From Paramicrobacterium sp051513965 (lineage in GTDB: Bacteria > Actinomycetota > Actinomycetes > Actinomycetales > Microbacteriaceae): DNA of 64,000 nt. Both the position numbers and the translations under genes were made by a program. Below, piece after piece: positions 1 through 8,965 of the stretch. The notes below the pieces were generated by a model that made no database searches, had not been told where the DNA came from, and worked only from the letters and a program-made list of their open reading frames with translations. Each line of letters starts with the position of its first letter. Within the stretch, counting starts at the first letter, position 1. Where the stretch lies: contig NZ_CP195847.1 in the NCBI RefSeq assembly GCF_051513965.1, forward strand, positions 1,116,001 through 1,180,000, given 5' to 3'.

Positions 1-255
1 CTTGCGGGACTTCGCGGCTTTCTTCTCGGCCTTCGACGGTTTGGCGTCCTTCTCGTCGATCTCGCCTGCGGCGATGCGCCGCTTGGTCTCAGCATCCTGA
101 GCGACGACACCGATCGAAAGTGCGACGGAGCTCAGCCATCCGAGCCAGAGCAGCGCCAGACGCCAATCGCGCGGGCTGTCCTTTGTGGACTGAAGGAGAC
201 TCCAGCCACTGAATATGGATCCGAGCACCCCGGAGTTCAGCAGGTACTTGCGCAT
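1..255 (-). CDS. small membrane protein, 3' end beyond window
   Basis: The frame is open from an ATG at 255 down to base 1, giving 85 codons and no stop, so the C-terminus is outside the window. The start reads MRKYLLNSGVLGSI. Residues about 30-50 (RLALLWLGWLSSVALSIGVV) form one probable transmembrane segment, and the visible tail is charged and lysine-rich (KPSKAEKKAAKSRK). It is transcribed divergently from otsA, with 164 bp between the two start codons. I recognise no family. A helper or membrane-anchor role would be a guess. Confidence 0.7.
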   Translation of the reverse strand, partial: MRKYLLNSGVLGSIFSGWSLLQSTKDSPRDWRLALLWLGWLSSVALSIGVVAQDAETKRRIAAGEIDEKDAKPSKAEKKAAKSRK

Positions 256-419
256 TCGACTTCCCCTTCCACATCGGTCTGGCTGTCGTCACAGCCTACG
301 GCGTTCTCGCTGGTGGAACTACCTCCTTGCGCACGCGCTGGTCACACTGCATACAGGCAAGAGTCGCGCTGATACTGTTGTGACTGTCCGGACCATGTCT
401 GTCGGGAGGGGGATGTCTC

Positions 420-1922
420 GTGCCATCGAGTACTCGGGATTCCAAAAGCTTTGACTTTGTCGTCGTAGCGAATCGTCTGCCTGTGGACTCCGTCACAGGC
501 CCCGATGGCTCTCAGGTCTGGCGACTTTCTCCCGGAGGGCTCGTCACCGCCCTTGAGCCGGTGATGCGCGATGTCGACGGCGCGTGGATCGGCTGGCCCG
601 GTGCCCCGGATGTCGAGATTGATCCGTTCGAGCACGACGGCATCAAGATGGAGCCGGTTACGCTCTCCGAGCTGGATGTCGAGTATTACTACGAGGGCTT
701 CTCGAACGACACTCTCTGGCCGCTCTACCACGACGTGATCGCTCAACCCACCTATCACCGTGAGTGGTGGGATGCCTACCGAGAGGTCAACCGGCGATTC
801 GCCGATCGGGCTATCGAGATCGCCGCGCCGAACGCGACCGTGTGGGTGCACGACTACCAGCTGCAGCTGGTTCCAGGGATGCTCCGTGACGCACGTCCCG
901 ATCTCACCATCGGCTTCTTCAACCACATTCCATTCCCTGCCTACGGTCTTTTCGCGCAGCTTCCCTGGCGCAAGCAGATCGTGCGCGGCCTCCTCGGCGC
1001 CGATGTCATCGGGTTTCAGCGCTCGGCCGACGCCAGCAACTTCTCGCGTGCCGTCCGCCGTCTCTACGGATTCGAGACGAAGGGGACCCGGATCTGGGTT
1101 CCGGAGGATGCCGCGAAGGACGACGCAGCAGCATCCGCGCCCACTCGTCGCGGCCTCTCGATGCGACGCGTCGTCGCACGGCACTTCCCGATCTCGATCG
1201 ACTCGGCCGGCTTCGCGAAGCTCGCTCAGAAGCCGTCCGTGAGAGAGCGTGCGGATCAGATCCGCCGCGATCTCGGTGACCCGCAGACCATCATGCTCGG
1301 GGTGGACCGACTGGACTACACGAAGGGCATCCGCCATCGGCTCAAGGCATACGGAGAGCTCCTCCGTGAGGGCCGAATCGACGTCGAGTCGACGACACTC
1401 ATTCAGGTGGCCAGCCCGAGTCGCGAACGCGTCGGCACCTATATTGCGCTTCGCGATCAGATCGAGCGCACCGTGGGTCGCATCAACGGCGACTATGGAA
1501 CGATCGGGCACTCCGCGGTCGTCTACATGCACCACGGGTATCCGCGCGAGGAGATGGCTGCGCTGTACCTCGCCGCAGACATCATGCTCGTCACCTCTCT
1601 GCGGGACGGCATGAACCTTGTCGCCAAGGAGTATGTCGCGGCAAGGGCCGACAACGACGGCATCCTGATCTTGAGTGAGTTCACAGGGGCGGCCGACGAT
1701 CTGAAGCAGGCTCTCCTCATCAACCCCCACGACATCGAAGGGGTGAAAGACACCATGATCGCGGCGATCGATATGACGCGAGCGGAGCGCCAACGGCGGA
1801 TGAAGGCGCTGAGGCGTCGCGTGCTCGAGAACGATGTCGCGAAGTGGTCGCAGGCGTTCCTGGAAGAGCTGGGCCACAATTCGTCGGCCCGAGCCCTGGA
1901 AGACGATGGAGGTGCATCATGA
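420..1922 (+). CDS. otsA: alpha,alpha-trehalose-6-phosphate synthase
   Basis: Glycosyltransferase family 20 enzyme that joins UDP-glucose (or ADP-glucose) to glucose-6-phosphate, the first step of OtsAB trehalose synthesis in the cytoplasm. The 500-residue product has the N-terminal VVVANRLP (14-21), the SPGG loop (37-40), HDYQ (144-147) and GVDRLDYTKG (294-303). R297 and K302 are spaced like the donor-phosphate-binding Arg/Lys pair of E. coli OtsA. The GTG at 420 is chosen because a purine-rich ribosome site (GGGAGGGGG) lies at about 403-411. A possible -10 (GATACT) is at 371-376, giving a leader of about 40 nt. The stop overlaps the otsB start by four bases (ATGA), so the two are probably translationally coupled. 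Confidence 0.95.
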   Translation: MPSSTRDSKSFDFVVVANRLPVDSVTGPDGSQVWRLSPGGLVTALEPVMRDVDGAWIGWPGAPDVEIDPFEHDGIKMEPVTLSELDVEYYYEGFSNDTLWPLYHDVIAQPTYHREWWDAYREVNRRFADRAIEIAAPNATVWVHDYQLQLVPGMLRDARPDLTIGFFNHIPFPAYGLFAQLPWRKQIVRGLLGADVIGFQRSADASNFSRAVRRLYGFETKGTRIWVPEDAAKDDAAASAPTRRGLSMRRVVARHFPISIDSAGFAKLAQKPSVRERADQIRRDLGDPQTIMLGVDRLDYTKGIRHRLKAYGELLREGRIDVESTTLIQVASPSRERVGTYIALRDQIERTVGRINGDYGTIGHSAVVYMHHGYPREEMAALYLAADIMLVTSLRDGMNLVAKEYVAARADNDGILILSEFTGAADDLKQALLINPHDIEGVKDTMIAAIDMTRAERQRRMKALRRRVLENDVAKWSQAFLEELGHNSSARALEDDGGAS

Positions 1923-2728
1923 CGAATGACAGCCGACACTTCGACGGCGTCCCCGGAGACCTCATCGACGCGCTGCGAAAGCTCGCGCGCACGCCGAGAC
2001 TTACGGTCACCCTCGACTTCGATGGGGTGCTCGCACCCCTCGTGGATCGCCCGAACGACGCTCGCACTGATCCGGCGAGCCTGAGGTCCGTCGAGGAACT
2101 CGTCGCGCTCAACGGTACGACAGTCGCGCTCGTCTCCGGGCGCTCACTGGGCAACCTGCGTGAGGTGAGCGGTTCGCCCGACGGCGTGCTCCTCGTCGGT
2201 TCGCACGGCGCTGAGTACGATCTCGGCGACGGTACCGCGGGTATCGCACTCACCGCGGAGGAGAGGACCGCCCTCTCTGAGCTGGGAGAGGCCCTGTCTG
2301 GAGTGCTGGAGCGCCACCGGGAGGCTCGCATCGAGAACAAGCCGGCCGGCTTCGCGCTTCATACGCGAGGAGTGGAGCCGGATGCCGCTCGAGCAGCGCA
2401 GCGCGATGCCTCACGCTCGGTCAGCGCTGCGGTTCCCGGTGTCACTCACCGCACCGGAAAGGACGTCCTCGAGTTCTCAGTGGTGGCCGCGACGAAGGGC
2501 GACGCCATGCACCGGCTCCGTCTCCACACGATGGCCACAGCGATGCTGTACGCCGGCGATGACGTCACAGATGAAGACGCATTCGCCGCGCTGGAGCCCG
2601 GCGACGTCTCGGTGAAGGTCGGCGCGGGAGCGACGGTCGCCGAGCACCGCCTCCCGGGCACAGACGACGTCGCGCAGATGCTCCGCGTGCTGGCGGGGGA
2701 GCGCCGAAACCACCTGCTCAGCGCATAA
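1919..2728 (+). CDS. otsB: trehalose-6-phosphate phosphatase
   Basis: HAD-superfamily phosphatase that removes phosphate from trehalose-6-phosphate, completing trehalose synthesis begun by OtsA. The 269-residue product carries HAD motif I as TLDFDGVLAPL, with nucleophile D33 and acid/base D35, and a C-terminal acidic metal-binding motif AGDDVTDEDAF around 212-222 (D214, D215). A VSGR motif follows motif I, as in the family. The ATG at 1919 overlaps the otsA stop. Upstream in-frame starts would lie inside otsA and are not needed. The pair implies trehalose as a compatible solute or stress protectant. Regulation is not visible beyond the shared transcript. Confidence 0.93.
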   Translation: MTNDSRHFDGVPGDLIDALRKLARTPRLTVTLDFDGVLAPLVDRPNDARTDPASLRSVEELVALNGTTVALVSGRSLGNLREVSGSPDGVLLVGSHGAEYDLGDGTAGIALTAEERTALSELGEALSGVLERHREARIENKPAGFALHTRGVEPDAARAAQRDASRSVSAAVPGVTHRTGKDVLEFSVVAATKGDAMHRLRLHTMATAMLYAGDDVTDEDAFAALEPGDVSVKVGAGATVAEHRLPGTDDVAQMLRVLAGERRNHLLSA

Positions 2729-2750
2729 CGCGCCGGTTTGACGGACGGAA

Positions 2751-2756
2751 TAGACT
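2751..2756 (+). promoter_or_regulatory. -10 element of ilvD (leaderless)
   Basis: TAGACT lies six bases before the ilvD ATG. Transcription would start at or next to the start codon, which fits the absence of a ribosome site in the 34-bp gap after otsB. No convincing -35 was seen at 17-18 bp spacing. Confidence 0.5.
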
Positions 2757-2762
2757 CAGATC

Positions 2763-4457
2763 ATGTCAGAGACAGACCTGAAACCGCGCAGCCGTGTGGT
2801 CACCCACGGCATCGAAGCGACGACGAGCCGCGGAATGCTCCGTGCTGTTGGCATGGGCGATGAGGATTGGGACAAGCCTCAGATCGGCATCGCATCGTCA
2901 TGGAACGAGATCACGCCGTGCAATCTCTCGCTCGATCGCCTGGCACAGGGCGCGAAAGAGGGTGTGCACGCCGGCGGAGGTTACCCGCTTCAATTCGGCA
3001 CTGTGTCCGTCTCCGACGGGATCTCGATGGGGCACGAGGGCATGCACTTCTCGCTCGTTTCGCGCGAGGTCATCGCAGATTCGGTCGAGACGGTCGTCAT
3101 GGCAGAGAGACTCGACGGCACGGTGCTTCTGGCCGGTTGCGACAAGTCGCTTCCCGGGATGCTCATGGCCGCGGCGCGTCTCGACCTGGCATCCGTCTTC
3201 CTCTACGCCGGCACGATCGCGCCGGGCTGGGTCAAGCTCTCCGACGGCACGGAGAAGGACGTCACGATCATCGACTCGTTCGAAGGCGTTGGGGCCTGCC
3301 GCGCGGGCACCATGAGCGAAGAGGACCTCAAGCGGATCGAGTGTGCGATCGCTCCGGGCGAGGGTGCGTGCGGCGGAATGTACACCGCCAACACGATGGC
3401 CTCGGTCGCCGAGGCGCTCGGGATGAGCCTGCCCGGCTCCGCCGCGCCTCCCTCCGCAGATCGGCGTCGCGACTACTACGCTCACCGGTCCGGTGAAGCC
3501 GTCGTCGGCATGCTCGAGAAGGGCATCACAGCTCGCGACATCCTCACGAAGGAAGCCTTCGAGAACGCGATCGCGGTCGCCATGGCCTTCGGCGGTTCGA
3601 CGAACGTGATTCTGCACCTTCTGGCCATCGCGAACGAGGCTGAGGTCGACCTGACGATCGACGATTTCAACCGCATCGGCGACAAGGTGCCACACATCGG
3701 CGACCTCAAGCCGTTCGGCAAGTACGTCATGAACGATGTCGACCGACACGGCGGCGTCCCCGTTGTGATGAAGGCGCTCCTCGACGCGGGTCTTCTGCAC
3801 GGCGACTGCCTCACAGTCACAGGAAAGACCGTCGCGGAGAACCTCGCCGAGATCGCCCCGGAGCCGCTGGACGGAGAGGTCCTGCACACTCTCGACAACC
3901 CGATTCACCCGACGGGCGGACTGACGATTCTCAAGGGAACGCTCGCTCCGGAGGGCGCGGTCGTCAAGACCGCCGGGTTCGACTTCGCCGTGTTCGAGGG
4001 ACCGGCTCGCGTGTTCGAGCGCGAGCGCGCTGCGATGGATGCCCTGACGGAGGGGAAGATCGGCGCAGGAGACGTCGTCATCATCCGCTACGAAGGCCCC
4101 AAGGGAGGCCCGGGGATGCGCGAAATGCTCGCGATCACGGGTGCCATCAAGGGCGCGGGTCTCGGAAAAGATGTACTACTATTGACGGACGGTCGATTCT
4201 CAGGTGGCACAACCGGCCTGTGCATCGGCCATATAGCTCCCGAAGCGGTGGACGCAGGTCCCATCGCTTTCGTGCGCGATGGTGATCTGATACGGGTCGA
4301 TATCGCAGCTCGCTCCCTCGATCTACTGGTCGACGCTGATGAGCTTGCGGCCCGCCGAGAAGGTTGGGCACCGCTCCCTCCCCGCTACACCCGCGGTGTT
4401 CTCGCAAAGTACTCCAAGCTCGTGCGCTCTGCCTCAGAGGGCGCCGTCACTGGATAG
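2763..4457 (+). CDS. ilvD: dihydroxy-acid dehydratase
   Basis: Iron-sulfur dehydratase that converts dihydroxy acids to the 2-keto acid precursors of valine and isoleucine, the third common step. It has 564 residues, the normal size. Three conserved cysteines fit the cluster ligands: C53 in ITPCNLS, C126 in AGCDKSLPG and C203 in GACGGMYTANTM. The C-terminal part includes TDGRFSGGT. It has its own likely promoter and is followed after 36 bp by ilvB, so the four ilv genes here are probably co-expressed. The start is the ATG just after a -10 box. The base composition around 4160-4330 is slightly more A/T rich than its surroundings, but the frame is intact. Confidence 0.95.
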   Translation: MSETDLKPRSRVVTHGIEATTSRGMLRAVGMGDEDWDKPQIGIASSWNEITPCNLSLDRLAQGAKEGVHAGGGYPLQFGTVSVSDGISMGHEGMHFSLVSREVIADSVETVVMAERLDGTVLLAGCDKSLPGMLMAAARLDLASVFLYAGTIAPGWVKLSDGTEKDVTIIDSFEGVGACRAGTMSEEDLKRIECAIAPGEGACGGMYTANTMASVAEALGMSLPGSAAPPSADRRRDYYAHRSGEAVVGMLEKGITARDILTKEAFENAIAVAMAFGGSTNVILHLLAIANEAEVDLTIDDFNRIGDKVPHIGDLKPFGKYVMNDVDRHGGVPVVMKALLDAGLLHGDCLTVTGKTVAENLAEIAPEPLDGEVLHTLDNPIHPTGGLTILKGTLAPEGAVVKTAGFDFAVFEGPARVFERERAAMDALTEGKIGAGDVVIIRYEGPKGGPGMREMLAITGAIKGAGLGKDVLLLTDGRFSGGTTGLCIGHIAPEAVDAGPIAFVRDGDLIRVDIAARSLDLLVDADELAARREGWAPLPPRYTRGVLAKYSKLVRSASEGAVTG

Positions 4458-4493
4458 CTCCTCCATTTCGACGATCATCAAGGAATCGCATCT

Positions 4494-6305
4494 ATGTCAC
4501 CTGACCCCCATATGACCCCGCCGACACCGGCACCGCCGCCCTCACAGGGAACCCAGACGGAGCAGCTCACCGGAGCTGAGGCTGTCGTCCGCACGCTCGA
4601 GCTTCTCGGCGTCACCGACATCTTCGGCATTCCGGGCGGAGCGATTCTCCCGGTCTACGACCCCCTCATGGACTCCTCGAAGCTCCGGCACATCCTCGTG
4701 CGCCACGAGCAGGGAGCAGGGCATGCTGCTCAGGGCTACGCCTCGTCGAGCGGCAAGGTCGGCGTCTGCGTCGCGACGTCGGGTCCTGGGGCGACGAACC
4801 TGGTAACGGCGATCGCCGATGCTCACATGGACTCCGTGCCGATGCTGGCGATCACCGGGCAGGTGTTCTCCACGCTGATGGGAACAGACGCCTTCCAGGA
4901 AGCCGACATCGTGGGAATCACGATGCCGATCACGAAGCACTCCTTCCTCGTCCGCAAGGCCGAGGACGTCCCCGCGGCGATCGCGTCGGCCTACCACATC
5001 GCTTCGACCGGGCGACCCGGTCCCGTGTTGGTGGACATTACCAAGGATGCCCAACAGGAGCGCGCGCCGTTCGCGTGGCCGCCGAAGATCGATCTGCCCG
5101 GCTACCGTCCCGTCACGAAGGCTCACGGCAAGCAGATCCATGCCGCGGCGCAGCTGCTCGCCGAGGCCAAGAAGCCGGTCTTCTACGTCGGTGGCGGTGT
5201 CGTTCGCGCTGGCGCGTCGGAGGAGCTTCGCGGCCTTGTGGAGGCAACAGGCGCCCCGGTCGTGACGACGCTCATGGCCCGTGGAGCGTTCCCCGACTCT
5301 CACCGACAGAACCTCGGGATGCCGGGCATGCACGGGACCGTCCCCGCGGTGCTGGCGCTGCAGGACTCTGACCTGATCGTCTCGCTCGGTGCGAGGTTCG
5401 ATGACCGCGTCACCGGCAAGGTCGCGGAGTTCGCTCCCAACGCCAAGGTCGTTCACGTCGACGTCGATCCCGCGGAGATCTCGAAGATCCGCATCGCCGA
5501 CGTCCCCATCGTCGGCGATGCCAAAGACGTCATCGTCGATCTCACGTCCGCATTCCGTCAGGCGACGCACGTCACCGAGCCGGACTACGCCGAGTGGTGG
5601 CGCTACCTCGACGGTCTGCGCGACCAGTTCCCGCTCGGCTACACGCCGACGACTGACGGGCTGCTGGCTCCGCAGCATGTCATCCAGCGCATCGGGGAGC
5701 TCACCGGGCCGGAGGGCGTCTACGTCGCCGGTGTCGGCCAGCACCAGATGTGGGCTGCTCAGTTCATCGCGTACGAGCGCCCGAATGCCTGGCTTAACTC
5801 GGGCGGCGCCGGAACCATGGGCTACTCGGTCCCCGCAGCGATGGGCGCGAAAGTCGCTCAGCCAGACCGGCCGGTCTGGTCGATCGACGGGGACGGATGC
5901 TTCCAGATGACCAACCAGGAGCTCGCGACCTGCGCGATCAACAACATCCCGATCAAGGTCGCGGTGATCAACAACTCGTCACTCGGTATGGTCAAACAGT
6001 GGCAGACCCTGTTCTACGACGGACGGTACTCGAACACCGAACTCGACACCGGTCATGACTCCGTACACATTCCTGATTTCGTGAAGCTCGCCGATGCCTA
6101 CGGCTGCCTCGGAATCAGAGTGACTAAGGAGGAAGAGGTCGACGACGCCATCAAACTGGCCCTGGAGACGAACGATCGACCGGTCGTCATCGATTTCGTC
6201 GTGAGCAAGGACGCCATGGTCTGGCCCATGGTCCCGCAGGGTGTGAGCAACAGCTACGTGCAGTACGCACGCGACCACAGCCCCGCATTCGATGAGGAGG
6301 TCTGA
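4494..6305 (+). CDS. ilvB: acetolactate synthase, catalytic subunit
   Basis: Thiamine-diphosphate and FAD enzyme that condenses pyruvate with pyruvate or 2-oxobutyrate, the first common step to valine, leucine and isoleucine. The product is 603 residues. The catalytic glutamate is E72 in VRHEQGAGHAA. The ThDP/Mg motif is GDGCFQMTNQELAT followed by INN. A proline-rich N-terminal stretch of about 25 residues precedes the conserved fold, as is common in actinobacterial forms. AAGGA at 4480-4484 gives a good ribosome site for the ATG at 4494. ilvN, the regulatory subunit, starts four bases after the stop. No leader peptide with Ile/Val/Leu codons was found in the 36-bp gap upstream. Confidence 0.95.
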   Translation: MSPDPHMTPPTPAPPPSQGTQTEQLTGAEAVVRTLELLGVTDIFGIPGGAILPVYDPLMDSSKLRHILVRHEQGAGHAAQGYASSSGKVGVCVATSGPGATNLVTAIADAHMDSVPMLAITGQVFSTLMGTDAFQEADIVGITMPITKHSFLVRKAEDVPAAIASAYHIASTGRPGPVLVDITKDAQQERAPFAWPPKIDLPGYRPVTKAHGKQIHAAAQLLAEAKKPVFYVGGGVVRAGASEELRGLVEATGAPVVTTLMARGAFPDSHRQNLGMPGMHGTVPAVLALQDSDLIVSLGARFDDRVTGKVAEFAPNAKVVHVDVDPAEISKIRIADVPIVGDAKDVIVDLTSAFRQATHVTEPDYAEWWRYLDGLRDQFPLGYTPTTDGLLAPQHVIQRIGELTGPEGVYVAGVGQHQMWAAQFIAYERPNAWLNSGGAGTMGYSVPAAMGAKVAQPDRPVWSIDGDGCFQMTNQELATCAINNIPIKVAVINNSSLGMVKQWQTLFYDGRYSNTELDTGHDSVHIPDFVKLADAYGCLGIRVTKEEEVDDAIKLALETNDRPVVIDFVVSKDAMVWPMVPQGVSNSYVQYARDHSPAFDEEV

Positions 6306-6309
6306 GACG

Positions 6310-6819
6310 ATGACTGAACATGTTCTGAGCCTTCTCGTCGAGGACAAGCCGGGTCTTCTGACTCGCGTCGCGGGTCTCTTCGCACGCCGCGGCTTCAACA
6401 TCGAGTCGCTCGCCGTGGGTGCGAGCGAGGTCCCCGGGCTCTCGCGCATCACGGTGGTCGTCGACGTGGAGTCGCAGCCGCTCGAGCAGGTGACGAAGCA
6501 GCTGAACAAGCTGGTGAACGTCATCAAGATCGTCGAGCTCGACCCCGCTCAGTCCGTGCAGCGGGAGCACATGCTGATCAAGGTGAAGGTCGACAACGTC
6601 ACCCGATCTCAGGTGCTCGAGGCCGTCAACCTGTTCCGAGCTCGCGTGGTCGATGTGGCGACGGATGCACTCGTCATCGAAGTGACGGGGGACTCCGGCA
6701 AGACGCGTGCGCTGCTGCGTGTGCTCGAGCCGTTCGGCATCAAGGAGCTCGCTCAGTCGGGTCTGCTCGCCATCGGCCGCGGCCCGAAGTCCATCACGGA
6801 GCGGGTCTTCAAGAACTGA
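6310..6819 (+). CDS. ilvN: acetolactate synthase, regulatory subunit
   Basis: Small subunit that activates IlvB and confers feedback inhibition by branched-chain amino acids, usually valine. The 169-residue product has an N-terminal ACT domain (LLVEDKPGLLTRVAGLF) over about residues 1-80 and a C-terminal ALS_ss_C domain ending GPKSITERVFKN. The ATG at 6310 is preceded by GAGGAGG overlapping the ilvB stop. The 63-bp gap to ilvC has a ribosome site but no strong terminator, so ilvBNC is read as one transcript. Confidence 0.95.
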   Translation: MTEHVLSLLVEDKPGLLTRVAGLFARRGFNIESLAVGASEVPGLSRITVVVDVESQPLEQVTKQLNKLVNVIKIVELDPAQSVQREHMLIKVKVDNVTRSQVLEAVNLFRARVVDVATDALVIEVTGDSGKTRALLRVLEPFGIKELAQSGLLAIGRGPKSITERVFKN

Positions 6820-6882
6820 CCAACCGGAGTGCTGACTGACAGCATCCGTTCATATACCTCAATCAGAAGGAGAACACATACT

Positions 6883-7911
6883 GTGACTGAGATTGTCTAC
6901 GACCAGGACGCCGACCTGTCCCTGATCCAGGGTAAGAAAGTCGCCGTCATCGGCTACGGCTCGCAGGGGCACGCGCACGCTCTCAACCTGCGGGACTCGG
7001 GCGTTGAGGTCGTCATCGGTCTGAAGGAAGGCTCGAAGTCGATCGCCAAGGCCGAGGAGCAGGGCTTCACGGTCAAGAGCGTCGCTGATGCCTCGGCATG
7101 GGCCGACGTCATCGTCATTCTGACTCCCGACCAGTACCAGCGCACCATCTACGCCGAGTCGATCAAGGACCAGCTCGCGGATGGCAAGACGCTCGTCTTC
7201 GGCCACGGCTTCAACATCCGCTTCGGCTACATTGAGGCGCCTGAGGGCGTCGACGTGGTCATGGTCGCCCCGAAGGGACCGGGCCACACGGTGCGCCGCG
7301 AGTTCGAGGCCGGCCGTGGCGTTCCCGTGATCGTCGCCGTCGAGAAGGACGCGTCCGGGTCGGCGTGGGACCTCGCATGGTCGTACGCGAAGGGCATCGG
7401 CGGTCTCCGCGCGGGCGGCATCAAGACCACGTTCACCGAGGAGACCGAGACGGATCTCTTCGGCGAGCAGGCTGTGCTGTGCGGCGGAATGTCGCAGCTC
7501 GTGCAGTATGGCTTCGAGACGCTCACCGAGGCTGGCTACCAGCCGCAGATCGCCTACTTCGAGGTGCTCCACGAGCTCAAGCTCATCGTGGACCTCATGT
7601 GGGAGGGCGGCATCGCCAAGCAGCGCTGGAGCATCTCCGACACTGCCGAGTACGGCGACTACGTCTCGGGTCCGCGCGTCATCGACCCGCACGTGAAGGA
7701 CAACATGAAGGCTGTTCTCTCGGACATCCAGGACGGCACTTTCGCGAAGCGCTTCATCGCTGACCAGGACAACGGTCAGAAGGAGTTCCTCGAGCTCCGC
7801 AAGAAGGGCGAGGACCACCCCATTGAGGCCACCGGCCGTGAGCTGCGCAAGCTGTTCGCATGGAACGCCTCCAGCGACGACGACTACACCGACGGCTCCG
7901 TCGCGCGCTAA
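6883..7911 (+). CDS. ilvC: ketol-acid reductoisomerase (NADP+), class I
   Basis: Mg- and NADPH-dependent enzyme that isomerises and reduces acetolactate or acetohydroxybutyrate to dihydroxy acids, the second common branched-chain step. With the GTG at 6883 the protein is 342 residues, the class I (short) length. GYGSQGHAHA at 24-33 is the nucleotide site, and the C-terminal knotted domain includes ETDLFGEQAVLCGG, holding metal-binding acidic residues. AGAAGGAGA at 6864-6872 fixes the GTG start; the in-frame ATG 54 bases upstream has no such site. A strong hairpin after the stop ends the ilvBNC transcript. Confidence 0.95.
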   Translation: MTEIVYDQDADLSLIQGKKVAVIGYGSQGHAHALNLRDSGVEVVIGLKEGSKSIAKAEEQGFTVKSVADASAWADVIVILTPDQYQRTIYAESIKDQLADGKTLVFGHGFNIRFGYIEAPEGVDVVMVAPKGPGHTVRREFEAGRGVPVIVAVEKDASGSAWDLAWSYAKGIGGLRAGGIKTTFTEETETDLFGEQAVLCGGMSQLVQYGFETLTEAGYQPQIAYFEVLHELKLIVDLMWEGGIAKQRWSISDTAEYGDYVSGPRVIDPHVKDNMKAVLSDIQDGTFAKRFIADQDNGQKEFLELRKKGEDHPIEATGRELRKLFAWNASSDDDYTDGSVAR

Positions 7912-7928
7912 TCTTCGACGCACTGAGA

Positions 7929-7962
7929 AGCGGGCTCCGATGCAGATGCATCGGAGCCCGCT
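7929..7962. terminator. terminator hairpin between convergent ilvC and 7987-8364 gene
   Basis: A perfect 15-bp inverted repeat (7929-7943 with 7948-7962) closes on the four-base loop AGAT. It lies between the ends of two convergent genes and can act on both strands. No run of T follows on either side. Confidence 0.8.
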
Positions 7963-7986
7963 CTCGTCTCGGTCAGCGCGGTAGAG

Positions 7987-8364
7987 TCAGTCCTGACGAT
8001 TGGCGCTGACGAGGATGCCGCGGCCGCTGAGCGCACTTCCGATCGCCTGATCGAGCTCGGCGAAGACGTTGCTGGCGCGACCGACGCCGATGGCGCCGCC
8101 CATCGCACCAGAGCCCGTCTCGCGCAGGAGTCGCGCGATGAGCTTCCCCTCGTGGTCGTAGAAGTACATTCCGAAGACGAAGCGCTGGTTCTTGCCCGCG
8201 AGCGCACCGAGGAACATGGTGAGCTTCTTGCTGCCTCGAGCGATGCTCCAGCGCCCGCTCGGTTCCGGCTCGACGTCGAAGCCGAGAGAACTGGCGGCAT
8301 CACGGATCACAGCCTTCGCCTGTTCGTGGTCGCCGGAGATGAGATAGTCGATGGTCGTTGCCAT
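7987..8364 (-). CDS. conserved hypothetical protein, 125 residues
   Basis: I do not recognise a named family. The product starts MATTIDYLISGDHEQAKAVI and looks like a small soluble alpha/beta protein without a signal peptide or membrane segment. Its central part has alternating strands (GRWSIARGSKKLTMFLGAL, NQRFVFGMYFYD) and then a glycine-rich stretch GSGAMGGAIGVGRA. A good ribosome site (GAAAGGA on the minus strand) precedes the ATG by about seven bases. It is convergent with ilvC and divergent from the membrane protein pair at 8483-9288. The codon use is typical of the neighbours, so it is very likely a real gene of unknown role. Confidence 0.75.
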   Translation of the reverse strand: MATTIDYLISGDHEQAKAVIRDAASSLGFDVEPEPSGRWSIARGSKKLTMFLGALAGKNQRFVFGMYFYDHEGKLIARLLRETGSGAMGGAIGVGRASNVFAELDQAIGSALSGRGILVSANRQD

Positions 8365-8469
8365 GAGGCATCCTTTCGCTCAGATTCTCGCGACCATCAG
8401 CGTAGTGACATCTCGATCTTGTGAACATGGGCAACGCTCCCCATGACATCGCTGTGACACTGGGGCGGG

Positions 8470-8475
8470 TACGCT
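8470..8475 (+). promoter_or_regulatory. -10 element of 8483 gene (leaderless)
   Basis: TACGCT lies seven bases before the ATG at 8483, and no ribosome site is visible between them, which predicts a leaderless mRNA. Confidence 0.45.
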
Positions 8476-8482
8476 GGAGATC

Positions 8483-8965
8483 ATGAGTGGGGACCGCGAC
8501 GACGACTCGCTGATGTGGCCCGGGGATGACGACCCGACCTTGAGGGCGGGAGACGGTGCGCCGTCGCACGACACCCCGGTGCCTGAGGGGACGACATCGC
8601 ATCCCCAGGAGCCCGCGGGGCGTCCGGCGGCGACGTCTGCGGAGACGGCTGAGACCGTTGGACCCGCGGGGCCACAAGGGCAGGCCGGCTCAGTCATGCT
8701 CATCGTGCTGGGGATCCTCGGTGGAATCTACCTCCTCTACACCGTGGGATGGACGATCACAGCGGTGAGAGCGTCGGCCGCAGCGGCGTCGGACATCGCG
8801 GGCATCCTCACGAAGATCGAGAACTGGTTCGCGGTGATCGCCGCCCCGCTGTGGTTCGTCTCCGTCCTGCTGCTCGCACGCCGTGCGCCTCGTGCGCGCG
8901 TGATCTGGCTGGTTGTCGGCGCACTCGTTCTCGTGCCCTGGGCGTTCATCGTGGGAGGTGCCTGA
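8483..8965 (+). CDS. integral membrane protein with acidic N-terminal tail
   Basis: The 160-residue product has a hydrophilic, Asp/Pro-rich N-terminal third (SGDRDDDSLMWPGDDDP onwards) and then three probable transmembrane segments at about residues 73-95, 110-130 and 137-158. No catalytic motif is visible. It is followed by a second small membrane protein whose ATG shares the last base of this gene's stop codon, so the two are probably made together and may interact. I know such proteins only as uncharacterised actinobacterial membrane proteins; no function is assigned. Confidence 0.75.
   Translation: MSGDRDDDSLMWPGDDDPTLRAGDGAPSHDTPVPEGTTSHPQEPAGRPAATSAETAETVGPAGPQGQAGSVMLIVLGILGGIYLLYTVGWTITAVRASAAAASDIAGILTKIENWFAVIAAPLWFVSVLLLARRAPRARVIWLVVGALVLVPWAFIVGGA

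Noticed and set aside
342..1877. 511-codon open frame on the minus strand across otsA
   Set aside because: Mirror frame of a high-GC gene; the plus strand encodes a complete trehalose-phosphate synthase with all motifs.
6820..6882. Small inverted repeat (TGCTG-CAGCA) between ilvN and ilvC
   Set aside because: Five base pairs only, not enough to call a terminator or attenuator.
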